A stretch of 64,000 bases of DNA from Candidatus Limnocylindrales bacterium (lineage in GTDB: Bacteria; Desulfobacterota; Binatia; UBA1149; CAITLU01). Where the stretch lies: contig DATNBU010000039.1 in NCBI GenBank assembly GCA_035571835.1, forward strand, positions 124,001 through 188,000. The letters are read 5' to 3'. The notes under the pieces were generated by a model that saw only the letters and a list, made by a program, of their open reading frames with translations, did not search any database and had not been told where the DNA came from. Each line of letters opens with the position of its first letter. Position 1 is the first letter of the stretch. Shown here piece by piece: positions 35,140-43,813 of the stretch. A program made the position numbers and the translations under genes.

Positions 35140-36766
35140 CGTGCTCGTTGCAGATCGAATGCGGCTCCTCACCTTCGATGAACGCCTCGCGGATCTGCTT
35201 CGGGCATTCCGGCCTGGCGATCAGCCCGTCTTTCTTGTCGACGTCGACGATCGCGATGCCGGGCGGAATCGGAAAGCTGTCGTGCGGCGAATCGGCGAGC
35301 GCCTGCCGCATGAAATCGGTCCAGATCGGAAGCGCCGCCTCGGAGCCGGGAAGACCCATGCTCGAGTTGTTGTCGAAGCCGACCCAGACCGCAGCTTCGA
35401 GCACCGGCGTGAAGCCGACGAACCACGCGTCCTTGTAATCATTCGACGTGCCGGTCTTGCCGCCGGCCGGATGCTTGAAACCCTTGCGGCGCGCGGTGGC
35501 TCCGGTGCCGCGCTCCATGACGCCTTCGAGGATGTGCGTCACCAGATAGGCGTCGGTCGCGGGGACGATGCGCCTGATCTCGAGACCGCTCCCTTCCTCT
35601 ACACGGCCGCTGGACTCGACGATGCTCGTGATCGAATGCGGCGTGACGCGCATGCCGCCGTTGGCGAACACGCTGAAGACCTTGGCCATGTCGAGAACCT
35701 GCACCGGCTGGCCGCCGAGGACGATGCTCGGATACACGCCGAGGTCCGGCGTCATGCCGAGACGCACCGCGAGATCGCGGATCGGTTTTACGCCGACGTC
35801 CTTGGCGATGCGCGCAACTGCAGAGTTGAGCGAATGCTCGACGGCTTCGCGCACGGTGACGAGGCCGTAGAACTCGCCTTCGTAGTTGCGCGGCGACCAT
35901 ACCTGGCCCTGCCACTCCCACTGCATGCGCTCGTCCATGACGGTCGACGTGGTGCGGAAGTGCTGTGCGCCGACCCGCTCGCTGCCGAGAGCGGCAAGCG
36001 CAACGATCGGCTTGAACGTCGATCCCGGCTGGCGGCGCATGTCGATCGCGCGGTTGAACTGCCCGTTCTCGTCGCGGCCTCCGACCATCGCGCGGATCTC
36101 GCCGGTGCGCGGATCCATCACGATCAGGGCGGCCTGCAGCGGCTCGCCGGCTTTGGCGAGCGCTTCGCCGATGTCGTGCTCCATCTCGACGACGTTGTCG
36201 GCGACGACGGCTTCGGCGGTTTCCTGCATTTCCGGATCGAGCGTCGTGAAGATGCGGTCGATGCCGCCTTGGGCGACGCGCGCCGGGAACCGGCGCGAAA
36301 GCTCGCGCGAGACGAAGTCGACGAAGTGCGGCGCGGTCATGCCGCGCCCGCCGATCATCGCCGGTTCGAGATCGAACGCCGCCATCTCGCGGCCGTCGGA
36401 GCGGATCGACATGACCCGCCCTTCGGCATCGAGCGACATTTCGATGAGGCGGCCGGCTTCGCGGCGATCGGGATAGTCGAACGCGTTCAGATAGATCGCG
36501 AGCGAATGGTTGCTGCGCGAAAAGCTGTACGAGCCCCGGCGCGACGGCGTGCCGCCGGCGCTCGCATAACCGAGGCGTTCGAGCCGCCGCCGAAACGCGT
36601 CGGTATCGACGCGAAGGCTCGGAAACACCGAGTACGAAGCGCCGTAGACCTGCGCCGTGATCGGAGCACGCGGTGCGACGTCGACGGGCGCGGCCGAAGA
36701 TGCGAGCGGGCGGACGGTCAGAACGGCGAGTGCAACTGCAAAACGAACGACGACGGCTCTCTTCAC
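35123..36766 (-). CDS. PBP1B-like transpeptidase lacking the glycosyltransferase (GT51) domain
   Basis: A 547-aa periplasmic penicillin-binding protein. Residues 1-25 look like a cleavable signal rather than a membrane anchor. Residues about 34-135 resemble the UB2H domain of PBP1B ([15 protein letters not shown] ... [20 protein letters not shown]). Directly after LEPAMIGG comes the linker [12 protein letters not shown] and the transpeptidase domain: catalytic Ser249 in PGSTFKP, SLN at 312-314 and KTGTS at 437. The GT51 domain (about 200 residues) that normally lies between UB2H and this linker is absent, with the frame intact. It should cross-link or remodel peptidoglycan but not polymerise glycan. 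The ATG overlaps the degQ stop. Confidence 0.85.
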   Translation of the reverse strand: MKRAVVVRFAVALAVLTVRPLASSAAPVDVAPRAPITAQVYGASYSVFPSLRVDTDAFRRRLERLGYASAGGTPSRRGSYSFSRSNHSLAIYLNAFDYPDRREAGRLIEMSLDAEGRVMSIRSDGREMAAFDLEPAMIGGRGMTAPHFVDFVSRELSRRFPARVAQGGIDRIFTTLDPEMQETAEAVVADNVVEMEHDIGEALAKAGEPLQAALIVMDPRTGEIRAMVGGRDENGQFNRAIDMRRQPGSTFKPIVALAALGSERVGAQHFRTTSTVMDERMQWEWQGQVWSPRNYEGEFYGLVTVREAVEHSLNSAVARIAKDVGVKPIRDLAVRLGMTPDLGVYPSIVLGGQPVQVLDMAKVFSVFANGGMRVTPHSITSIVESSGRVEEGSGLEIRRIVPATDAYLVTHILEGVMERGTGATARRKGFKHPAGGKTGTSNDYKDAWFVGFTPVLEAAVWVGFDNNSSMGLPGSEAALPIWTDFMRQALADSPHDSFPIPPGIAIVDVDKKDGLIARPECPKQIREAFIEGEEPHSICNEHGGTWH

Positions 36767-38466
36767 CTCTCATCCCCCGGAAAGTGCGGAACCCGGCCCG
36801 GCCCTTCCTCTTCTTCTTCCTGTTCGTCGGGCTTGCTGTCTTTCGCCGACGGCTTGAGCACGCGGAACAGCGTCTGGTCGCCGCGCTTGACGAGCACGAG
36901 CACTCCGCGATCCGGCGAGACCTTCTCGAGCGTCTTGCGGAACGCTTCGGCGCTTGTCACCGGCTCGTTGCCGACCGACACGATCATGTCGCCCGACTCG
37001 AGACCGGCCGCCGCCGCCGGCGAACCCTTGCTCACCGACATCACGACGACACCGGTCGTGCCCTTTTCGAGCCCGAGCTCCTGCGCCATCTCGGGAGTCA
37101 CGTCCTGCACGGAAAGCCCGAGCGCGTTGGCCTTGACCGGTTTCGCCGTCTCCGCATCGTCGGCGAGCTTGGCGACTTCGACTTCGATCGTCAGCTTGTC
37201 GCCGCCGCGCAGCACGACGAGCTTGGCCGACTTGCCGACCGGTGTGCTCGCGACCAGCGCCGGAAGATCCTGCGACTTGACGACGTCGTTGCCGTCGAAG
37301 TTGACGATCACGTCGCCGAGCTGCACGCCGGCCTTGGAAGCCGGGCTGTCGGGGAACACTTCGGCAACGAGCGCGCCTTTGGCTTCGGCAAGGCCGAGCG
37401 ATTTCGCGATGTCGGCGTCGACCGGCTGGATCTTGACGCCGAGCCAGCCGCGCGTCACATGGCCTTCCTGCTTGAGCTGCGGAACGATCTCGCGCGCCAT
37501 GTTGATCGGGATCGCAAAGCCGATGCCGATGTTGCCTCCGCCGCTCGAGAAGATCGCCGAGTTGATGCCGATCACCTGGCCGGCCAGGTTGACCAGCGGA
37601 CCACCGGAGTTGCCCGGATTGATGGCCGCATCGGTCTGGATGAAGTCGTCGTACGGGTTCCTGCGGCTGATGCGGCGGCCCTTGGCCGAGACGATGCCGG
37701 CCGTCAGCGTGTGGTCGAGCCCGAACGGGTTGCCGATCGCCAGCACCCACTCGCCGACGCGCAGCGAGTCCGAATCTCCGAGCGAAACCGGAACCAGGCT
37801 CTCGGCGCCTTCGATCTTGATGACGGCGATGTCGGTCTTGAGATCGCTGCCGATGACCTTGGCTTCGATCTCGCGCTCGTCATGCAGCCGCACGACGATC
37901 TTGGTCGCGTCCTCGATCACGTGGGCGTTGGTGATGATGTAGCCTTCCTGGTCAAAGACGAATCCGGAACCGAGACTGCGACGCGGCCCCATGAACCCGT
38001 CGAACGGATCCTGCGAGCGGCCGCCCTTGCTCTCGGGCTCCTTGCTCTCCGATTCGGTCGAAATGTTGACGACCGACGGCGCGAGCGCCTGCGCGATCGA
38101 CGAAAAATCCGGAAGCCCGGTGATGGCGCCCTTGGATCCTTCGGGAAGCGATACGGGAAGCGACGGCGGCCGCGATGCGGTCTGCGACGGCGGAATCAGC
38201 GGCGGCGGCTGGCCGTCTTCCGGTGAAGGCTTGGCCGGCTCTTCGCGAGTTTCAGCGGGCTTCTCCAGCTTGTCGGACTTGTCCGTCTTCTCGGGCCTGC
38301 CGGGCCTTTCCGTTTTTTCGGTGGGTGCCCCGAGCTGCGCGCGTTCGTCCGTTCTTTCGGTTTCGACCACGCGCACGTTCTCGCGCCGCGCCGTCATCGT
38401 GACTCCGACACCAACCAGCGTTCCCACGACGAGGCCGGTAAGCAACAACGATCTCGTCGGTTTCAT
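36763..38466 (-). CDS. DegQ/DegP (HtrA)-type periplasmic serine protease
   Basis: A 567-aa Do-family protease/chaperone. An N-terminal anchor or signal ([16 protein letters not shown]) is followed by a long Pro/Glu/Lys linker (about 40-115). The trypsin-like domain has the triad His182 (TNAHVI), Asp212 (TDIAVI) and Ser287 (NPGNSGGP). Two PDZ domains follow (about 335-425 and 445-540), ending in a Glu-rich tail. It acts on misfolded envelope proteins. It sits between DUF1844 and the PBP with ATGA overlaps on both sides, so the three are translationally linked. Confidence 0.94.
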   Translation of the reverse strand: MKPTRSLLLTGLVVGTLVGVGVTMTARRENVRVVETERTDERAQLGAPTEKTERPGRPEKTDKSDKLEKPAETREEPAKPSPEDGQPPPLIPPSQTASRPPSLPVSLPEGSKGAITGLPDFSSIAQALAPSVVNISTESESKEPESKGGRSQDPFDGFMGPRRSLGSGFVFDQEGYIITNAHVIEDATKIVVRLHDEREIEAKVIGSDLKTDIAVIKIEGAESLVPVSLGDSDSLRVGEWVLAIGNPFGLDHTLTAGIVSAKGRRISRRNPYDDFIQTDAAINPGNSGGPLVNLAGQVIGINSAIFSSGGGNIGIGFAIPINMAREIVPQLKQEGHVTRGWLGVKIQPVDADIAKSLGLAEAKGALVAEVFPDSPASKAGVQLGDVIVNFDGNDVVKSQDLPALVASTPVGKSAKLVVLRGGDKLTIEVEVAKLADDAETAKPVKANALGLSVQDVTPEMAQELGLEKGTTGVVVMSVSKGSPAAAAGLESGDMIVSVGNEPVTSAEAFRKTLEKVSPDRGVLVLVKRGDQTLFRVLKPSAKDSKPDEQEEEEEGPGRVPHFPGDER

Positions 38467-38792
38467 GATTTGCTGTCCTCTTGTGTCTTTCCGCTCTGCG
38501 CGGCCGTGCTGCGGGTTTCGTTGACGTAGCGCATGCGGAGCTCGAAGAGCACTTCCTCGACGAGCTTGCTTTCGTCTTCGCTCAGGTTGCCGCTTGTTTT
38601 GGCGGCCAGCATCTCGATGACACCGATGATGACCTGGGCTTCGGCCGGGTTCTTTTCGATGTTCGAGCCGGCCGGACTCGGCGCGGCGCCGAGAAACATG
38701 AGCGCCTGGGTCGCCAGCCCGATCACGAAGCTCGAGAACGTGATCGGCGGCGCACCGCCTTCCGGGCTATTCGGACTGTTTTGCGGTGACAC
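38463..38792 (-). CDS. DUF1844 family protein
   Basis: A 109-aa protein matching the DUF1844 pattern: [62 protein letters not shown]. It is mainly helical, with one amphipathic or hydrophobic helix and no signal peptide. The function is unknown; the family is common in GC-rich diderm lineages, often beside genes for tRNA modification or stress proteins. The GTG at 38792 is preceded by GAGGAGG with 10-nt spacing. Its stop overlaps the degQ start (ATGA). It is the first gene of the run that continues through degQ, the PBP, the lipoprotein, tsaD, rsmA and fpg. Confidence 0.88.
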   Translation of the reverse strand: MSPQNSPNSPEGGAPPITFSSFVIGLATQALMFLGAAPSPAGSNIEKNPAEAQVIIGVIEMLAAKTSGNLSEDESKLVEEVLFELRMRYVNETRSTAAQSGKTQEDSKS

Positions 38793-38914
38793 GGCCTGCG
38801 AACCTCCTCGGCATCATCGCCGGAAGCTAGCAGAAGAAGTTCGGGGCTTCATCCGCGGTGCTGCAGAGGCCGTCGACCGGGCGGAAAGCCCCGGACGAGG
38901 TCGATGTGAGAGTT

Positions 38915-38943
38915 TTGACAGCCTGGGACGCCATTCCTATCAT
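38915..38943 (+). promoter_or_regulatory. Sigma70-type promoter for cysK
   Basis: A perfect -35 TTGACA (38915-38920), a 17-bp spacer and -10 TATCAT (38938-38943, 5 of 6 consensus bases). Transcription would begin near 38950, about 27 nt before the cysK ATG at 38977. It lies in the divergent gap between DUF1844 and cysK. Confidence 0.7.
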
Positions 38944-38976
38944 CCAGCGCCGCACCTCGGACCGAGCGGCCTTTTC

Positions 38977-39915
38977 ATGCCTCTCCCCAGTCAGGTTGCC
39001 GCCGGAACACTCGAGCTCATCGGAAACAGTCCGGTCGTCGAGCTCGCATGCATCTCGGATCCTTCGTCCGCGCAGATCTTCGGAAAGCTCGAATCGTTCA
39101 ATCCGGGCGGAAGCGTCAAGGACCGCATCTGCCTTGCGATGATCGAATCCGCCGAGCAGGACGGCCGGCTCCTTCCCGGAGGAACGATCGTCGAGCCGAC
39201 CAGCGGCAACACCGGGATCGGGCTGGCGATGGTCGCAGCGGCGCGCGGCTATCGGCTGATCCTTACGATGCCCGACACGATGAGCGAGGAGCGGCGCAGC
39301 CTGCTCGGTGCGTACGGCGCCGAGCTCGTGCTGATGCCCGACGAAAACGGCATGACGGCGGCGATCGACGAAGCCCACCGCATCGCCGAACGAAACCCGG
39401 GGTTTTTCATGCCGGCGCAGTTCTCGAATCCCGCCAATCCCGAAGCGCACCGGCGCACCACGGCGCGCGAAATCCTCGAGCAATGTCCGCGCATCGACGC
39501 GTTCGTTGCCGGAGTCGGAACGGGCGGAACGATCACCGGCGTCGGCAGCGTGCTCAAGGCGCAGCGACCGCACGCGCGAATCGTCGCTGTCGAGCCGTCG
39601 GCGTCGGCCGTGCTCTCGGGCGGAACGCCCGGCCTTCATCGCATCCAGGGCATCGGTGCCGGCTTCGTCCCGGCGAACCTCGACCGCCGGCTGATCGACG
39701 AGATCATTGCCGTCGACGACGACGACGCCGAAGCGATGACGCGGCGCCTCGCATCCGAGGAAGGAATCCTGGTCGGCATTTCGTCGGGTGCGGCGGCGAT
39801 TGCCGCCGTGCGTGTCGCCGCCACGCTGCCCGCCGACGCGATCGTGCTCTGCATGCTGTGCGACAGCGGTGAACGTTACCTGACGACGAAGCTGTTCGAG
39901 CGCGGCGGCCTATGA
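38977..39915 (+). CDS. cysK: Cysteine synthase (O-acetylserine sulfhydrylase)
   Basis: A 312-aa PLP enzyme of fold type II that makes cysteine from O-acetylserine and sulfide. Motifs: LIGNSPVVELACI, PLP-binding Lys48 in NPGGSVKDR, EPTSGNTGIGLA, the phosphate-binding GVGTGGTITGVG, EGILVGISSGAAAIAA and the C-terminal LCDSGERYLTTKLF. The ATG at 38977 is preceded by a strong promoter; the frame upstream is an overlap shadow. larE begins 28 bp downstream on the same strand. A cystathionine beta-synthase-like role cannot be excluded from sequence, but length and motifs favour CysK. Confidence 0.93.
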   Translation: MPLPSQVAAGTLELIGNSPVVELACISDPSSAQIFGKLESFNPGGSVKDRICLAMIESAEQDGRLLPGGTIVEPTSGNTGIGLAMVAAARGYRLILTMPDTMSEERRSLLGAYGAELVLMPDENGMTAAIDEAHRIAERNPGFFMPAQFSNPANPEAHRRTTAREILEQCPRIDAFVAGVGTGGTITGVGSVLKAQRPHARIVAVEPSASAVLSGGTPGLHRIQGIGAGFVPANLDRRLIDEIIAVDDDDAEAMTRRLASEEGILVGISSGAAAIAAVRVAATLPADAIVLCMLCDSGERYLTTKLFERGGL

Positions 39916-39943
39916 GCACAATGCACCGAGGCGAAGACGAACG

Positions 39944-40813
39944 ATGATCGCGGGCGAAGTTGCGGCGTCACGAATGCGCCTGCACGAGATCCTCGCCGAG
40001 ATGGGCTCGGCGGTGATCGCGTATTCGGGAGGCGTCGATTCGACGCTGCTCGTGCGCGCCGCCGCCGACGTGCACGGCTTTCAGTTCGTCGCGCTGACGA
40101 CGAGCTCGTCGACCAACACCGACGAAGAAGTCGCCGATGCGACGCGGCTGGCGGCGGACATCGGCGTACGCCACATCGTCGTCGACGTCGACGAGCTCGC
40201 GACGCCGGGCTACGCGGAAAATCCGCCGAACCGATGCTACCTGTGCAAGCAGACCCTTTATCCGGTGTGCGCGCGCATCGCGGCGGACGAAGGGTTTTTG
40301 TGGATTGCCGACGGCGTCAATACCGACGACCTCAAGGATTATCGGCCGGGGCTCGCCGCCGCCGTCGAGCACGGCGTGCGCCATCCGCTCGTCGAAGCGG
40401 GCCTGTCGAAAGCTCTGGTGCGCGAGCTTTCACGGCACTACGGTCTTCCGACCGCGGACCAGCCTGCATCGCCGTGCCTGTCGTCGCGTTTTCCGTACGG
40501 CACGGCCATCACCCGGGAAGGACTCGCGCAGGTTGCGGCGGCCGAAGCCGCGCTGCGTGCGCTCGGATTCCTCGAGCTGCGCGTTCGCTACCTCGGCAGC
40601 ACGGCGCGCGTGGAAGTCTCCGCGCCGGAAGTCGCGCGACTCGGCGATCCGTCGACGCGTGATCGCGTGCGTGCGGCGGTGCTGGCGGCAGGATTCGCGG
40701 ACGTCGTGCTGTCGGATCGTCCGCTTCGTTCCGGCAGCCTGAACGACGCGCTCACGAAGACGACGATCGATTCAGCAGTTCCGCCGCGAGAATCAGGTCC
40801 GCGGCCGTCGTGA
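39944..40813 (+). CDS. larE: LarE-type PP-loop sulfur transferase
   Basis: A 289-aa member of the LarE family, which converts carboxylated pyridinium precursors to the thiocarboxylated nickel-pincer cofactor (NPN) used by lactate racemase-like enzymes. The ATP PP-loop is AYSGGVDSTLLV. The family-typical SPCLSSRFPYG contains Cys178, the position of the sacrificial Cys in lactobacillar LarE. Two further cysteines, Cys98 and Cys101 (RCYLCKQ), give the three-Cys pattern of LarE proteins proposed to use a 4Fe-4S cluster instead of sacrificing a protein sulfur. No larB, larC or larA is in the window. The 3' end overlaps ispD on the opposite strand by 62 bp. Confidence 0.9.
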   Translation: MIAGEVAASRMRLHEILAEMGSAVIAYSGGVDSTLLVRAAADVHGFQFVALTTSSSTNTDEEVADATRLAADIGVRHIVVDVDELATPGYAENPPNRCYLCKQTLYPVCARIAADEGFLWIADGVNTDDLKDYRPGLAAAVEHGVRHPLVEAGLSKALVRELSRHYGLPTADQPASPCLSSRFPYGTAITREGLAQVAAAEAALRALGFLELRVRYLGSTARVEVSAPEVARLGDPSTRDRVRAAVLAAGFADVVLSDRPLRSGSLNDALTKTTIDSAVPPRESGPRPS

Positions 40814-41444
40814 TCTTCAGGTTGCGTCCGATCGATTCGACGATGTGAATCGGCTGTCCGCCGGCTTCGACGAGCGAAGCGTCGTCGGTGTACGATTCGT
40901 TCTGCCCGGCCGCTGCTTCGTGCGCCTTCTGAAGCAGCCCGCGGCGGAACGCCTGCGGAGTCTCGACGAGCCACAACCGCGACCGGTCGCGCGCAACCGA
41001 CGATCCGCCGGGCAGGTCTTCGCGCACGCTGTCGGACGGGCGACACGCCGCCGTTGCGGCCCCGGACCGGAACGCCGCGTCGAGCACATCGACGACGGTG
41101 CGGCGCGAAACCAGCGGACGGGCGGCGTCGTGAATGCAGACGATCTCGGCGCCGGCCGCCAGCGCCCTGCAGCCGGCAGCCACCGACAGCTGTCGTGAAG
41201 CGCCGCCGGGCAGCACGCGGACCGACCCGAGCGAAGGCGGCAGATCGGCGATCGCACGCTCGAGAGCTTCGAGAGCCGGAGCGGGAGCGAGCACAATGGT
41301 TTCGACGAACGTGGCCGAGCTCGCAAGCCGCTCGAGCGTGAGCCGCACGAGCGGCACGCCGCCGACTTCGACGAGCGCCTTCGGAGCGCCGCGACCGAGT
41401 CGCTCGCCGCTTCCGGCCGCAGGAACGATGAGCGCGACTTTCAC
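40752..41444 (-). CDS. ispD: 2-C-methyl-D-erythritol 4-phosphate cytidylyltransferase
   Basis: A 230-aa IspD of the non-mevalonate isoprenoid pathway, forming CDP-methylerythritol from MEP and CTP. Motifs: LIVPAAGSGERLGRGAPKAL (CTP-binding loop), VCIHDAARPLVS, LVETPQAFRR, ESYTDDASLVEAGG and the C-terminal GRNLKITTAADL. All standard catalytic positions are kept. It stands alone on minus; ispF, often adjacent or fused, is not seen. The 3' end overlaps larE by 62 bp tail to tail. Confidence 0.95.
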   Translation of the reverse strand: MKVALIVPAAGSGERLGRGAPKALVEVGGVPLVRLTLERLASSATFVETIVLAPAPALEALERAIADLPPSLGSVRVLPGGASRQLSVAAGCRALAAGAEIVCIHDAARPLVSRRTVVDVLDAAFRSGAATAACRPSDSVREDLPGGSSVARDRSRLWLVETPQAFRRGLLQKAHEAAAGQNESYTDDASLVEAGGQPIHIVESIGRNLKITTAADLILAAELLNRSSSS

Positions 41445-41500
41445 GCCGCGGGACTATAGCAGGCGACGAGCTTCCGTAAGCGCGCAGGCCTCGCTCACCC

Positions 41501-42019
41501 TCAGTGCCCGAGCGCTTTCATCGAGTCGCCGGCGGCCTTGGCGCTGTCGGCCGCAGCTTTGGCCTGGTCGGCCTTGGCCTGCGCCGCTGCGGCTTTCTCT
41601 GCGGCTCCCGGCGCTGCACCGGCGGCTGCGCCCGCAGCTTTTGCGGCTGCCGCATCCTTTGCGCCCTGCACCTGTGCGTTTGCTGCGCCGGTCGCCGACT
41701 CTTTCACCGAGCCGACCGTCGGCGGCACCGCGCCGAGCGTGGCCGCGCCTGTTGCCGTGCCGACCGCAGGCGGAACACCGGCGGGCGTGCCCGGTGCCGC
41801 TGCACCGAGCGTGGCCGTGCTCGCCTTCGCTGCCGCCGCATCTTTCGCACTCTGGACCTGGGCGTTTGCAGCACCGGTTGCGGAATCCCTGGCCGAGGCT
41901 GCTGCCGCGTTCGCGGCCTGGCCGGGAGTCGGCGTGACGACGCCGGGCATCTCGGCAAACGACCACGAAGCAGCAACGGAGACGATGGCGGCGGCGAATG
42001 CGAATCGGGATGCGTTCAT
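41501..42019 (-). CDS. Exported Ala/Gly-rich repeat protein
   Basis: A 172-aa low-complexity protein. The signal peptide is MNASRFAFAAAIVSVAASWSFA. Two near-identical 21-residue units (SATGAANAQVQSAKDAAAAK and the same with G for S) occur about 65 residues apart, followed by an AKADQAKAAADSAKAAGDS helical tail of Lpp-like or coiled character. The ATG at 42019 follows GGAGG with 5-nt spacing; an earlier in-frame start at 42064 has no such site. It may be a periplasmic or surface fibrous protein; no family recognised. Confidence 0.7.
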   Translation of the reverse strand: MNASRFAFAAAIVSVAASWSFAEMPGVVTPTPGQAANAAAASARDSATGAANAQVQSAKDAAAAKASTATLGAAAPGTPAGVPPAVGTATGAATLGAVPPTVGSVKESATGAANAQVQGAKDAAAAKAAGAAAGAAPGAAEKAAAAQAKADQAKAAADSAKAAGDSMKALGH

Positions 42020-42160
42020 GGGTCCCTCCGAGGTTGGCCTGAAGCTCGTTCGTGATCGGCTCATGCCGCTTCTTTGTCAACAGTCGTCCGCTCGCTGCGG
42101 ACCTTTGTGTCCGGCATGAGTGGGTGCCGTCGTTTCTCGACTCCGCACGACGGCAACGGC

Positions 42161-42197
42161 CAATAAAAAGCCGGGAGTCCTGACGGGCTCCCGGCTT
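42161..42197 (-). terminator. Rho-independent terminator of carD
   Basis: On the minus strand AAGCCGGGAG pairs with CTCCCGGCTT (42168-42197, 10-bp stem, about 10-nt loop), followed by TTTTTATTG. It lies about 25 bp beyond the carD stop. Confidence 0.85.
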
Positions 42198-42222
42198 GAA
42201 ACGTGATCGAGCGGTTCGAGCT

Positions 42223-42708
42223 TCAGTGACCGAAGATGGTCTTGAGCTCTTCCATGATGTTCTCCTCGGTGTTGGACTTCGCGATGGCGAGTTCCTTGAC
42301 GAGGAGATTGCGGGCGGTGTCGAGCATTTTGCGCTCGCCGAACGACAGCTCCTTGTCGCCCTTGAGCATGAACAGGTCACGAAGGACCTCGGCGATCTCG
42401 AGGACGGAGCCGGTCTTGATCTTCTCGGTGTACTCGCGGTAGCGCCGGTTCCATGTGGCCTGGTCGACGGTTACACGCTTTTCCCGAAGGACTTTGTAGA
42501 CCTTGGTGACCATGTCCTTGCCGATCACCCGGCGAAGACCCACCGACTTGCACTTGCTGGTCGGGATCATGATCTTCATGTCGGAGTCGATGATGCGCAG
42601 GGAATAGAACATCGCGTTGTTCCCCGAGATGGTGCGCGTCTCGACTTCCTCAATGATTCCGACCCCATGAGCGGGATAGACGACCTTGTCTCCGACCTTG
42701 TATTCCAA
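42223..42708 (-). CDS. carD: CarD-family RNA polymerase-binding transcription regulator
   Basis: A 161-aa CarD/CdnL protein. The N-terminal RNAP-interacting Tudor-like domain (YKVGDKVVYPAHGVGIIEEVE ... FYSLRI) is followed by the helical DNA-binding domain (RRYREYTEKIKTGSVLEIAEVLRDLF, then ELSFGERKMLDTARNLLVKELA). Such proteins stabilise open complexes at rRNA and housekeeping promoters. The TTG at 42708 is the start: AGGAGG lies 7 nt upstream (42716-42721), and the canonical N-terminus begins there. A longer frame would begin inside the promoter. It has its own promoter and terminator, hence a monocistronic unit. Confidence 0.94.
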   Translation of the reverse strand: MEYKVGDKVVYPAHGVGIIEEVETRTISGNNAMFYSLRIIDSDMKIMIPTSKCKSVGLRRVIGKDMVTKVYKVLREKRVTVDQATWNRRYREYTEKIKTGSVLEIAEVLRDLFMLKGDKELSFGERKMLDTARNLLVKELAIAKSNTEENIMEELKTIFGH

Positions 42709-42748
42709 CTGTACGCCTCCTCGCTCGAGCACAGAAAAAAGCTCGCGA

Positions 42749-42777
42749 AGTTTAGCGGCGCTCCTTTGCTGGGTCAA
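42749..42777 (-). promoter_or_regulatory. Sigma70-type promoter for carD
   Basis: On minus, -35 TTGACC (42777-42772), a 17-bp spacer and -10 TAAACT (42754-42749). A start near 42742 would leave a leader of about 34 nt containing the AGGAGG site before the TTG start codon. Confidence 0.6.
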
Positions 42778-42893
42778 ACTCTCTTATGTATGACCGGGGC
42801 GAGCGTAAGCTCTGCCGAAGCTCGGCGCGGCGCCCGACCAGCAGCGAAACAAGCGGAACACCAGCCCGCCGAATCACCAGCAAAGCGAGCGAA

Positions 42894-43808
42894 TCAGGCC
42901 TGAAGCGAGCCGATGATGGCAGCGACCGACGGCTCGCCGAGCCCGGCAACGACGTCGGCAAGCTCGCGCGCGATGCGGGCACCGGCATTCGGCTCGTAGA
43001 GCGACACGGTCCCGATCTCGACGGCGCGCGCGCCGGCCATCAGGAATTCTGCCGCATCACGGCCGCAGACGATGCCGCCGGCGCCGATCACGGGGATCCC
43101 GATCGCGCGCGCAGTCTGCCAGACCATGTACAGCGCGACCGGCTTGATGGCGGGCCCCGAGAGTCCGCCGCTCCCGTTGGCCAGCGACGGCCGGCGGCTG
43201 TCGACGTCGATCGCGAGGCCGCGCAGCGTGTTGATGAGCGTGACCGCATCGGCGCCCTCGCCTTCGACGACTTTTGCGATCTCGACGATGTCGGTCACGT
43301 TCGGCGAAAGCTTGACCCACAGTCTTCGGCGCGTGCGCTTTCGCACCGCCGCGATCACCGTGCGCGTCGTTGCAGGATCGGCCGCCAGCACCCCGCCCCA
43401 CTCGTGCTTGTGCGGACACGACAGATTGAGCTCGAGCGCATCGATGCCGTCGGCCGAGCCGAGCGCGTCGACGACGCGCTCGAAGTCGGCCGTGGTGTTG
43501 CCCCAGCAGTTGACGATGACGCGCGGACCGAACGTGCGAAGGCGCGGCAGCTTGTCACGAAGGAACGCCTCGGCTCCGATGTTCTGAAGGCCGATCGCAT
43601 TGAGCATGCCGCCGGGAGTTTCCACCATGCGCGGAGCGGCATGGCCTTTGGATGGATCCGCCGACAGGCCCTTGACGGAGATGCCGCCGAACAGCGGCCA
43701 GTCGACGAGCCCATCGTACTCGACGCCGTAACCGAACGTTCCCGATGCCGCGATCACGGGCGTCGCAAGCTCGAGATCGCCGACGGTCGTTCGCAAATCT
43801 ACGGCCAC
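42894..43808 (-). CDS. pyrD: Dihydroorotate dehydrogenase, class 1 (PyrD type 1B)
   Basis: A 304-aa FMN enzyme of pyrimidine synthesis oxidising dihydroorotate to orotate. LATPVIAASGTFGYG is the class 1B opening. LELNLSCPHKHEWGG carries the active-site Cys. WVKLSPNVTDIVEIAK, TLINTLRGLAID, GGLSGPAIKPVALYMV and IPVIGAGGIVCGRDAAEFL bind FMN and substrate. Class 1B enzymes normally pair with PyrK, which is not in the window. The GTG at 43808 begins just before the family motif and overlaps nothing; the longer frame runs into fabH in a different phase. The fabH stop is 5 bp upstream. Confidence 0.94.
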   Translation of the reverse strand: MAVDLRTTVGDLELATPVIAASGTFGYGVEYDGLVDWPLFGGISVKGLSADPSKGHAAPRMVETPGGMLNAIGLQNIGAEAFLRDKLPRLRTFGPRVIVNCWGNTTADFERVVDALGSADGIDALELNLSCPHKHEWGGVLAADPATTRTVIAAVRKRTRRRLWVKLSPNVTDIVEIAKVVEGEGADAVTLINTLRGLAIDVDSRRPSLANGSGGLSGPAIKPVALYMVWQTARAIGIPVIGAGGIVCGRDAAEFLMAGARAVEIGTVSLYEPNAGARIARELADVVAGLGEPSVAAIIGSLQA

Positions 43809-43813
43809 CGCCG

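Noticed and set aside
34844-37942. A plus-strand open frame of 1032 codons across the PBP and degQ genes
   Set aside because: Antisense shadow; both minus-strand genes have complete catalytic motifs.
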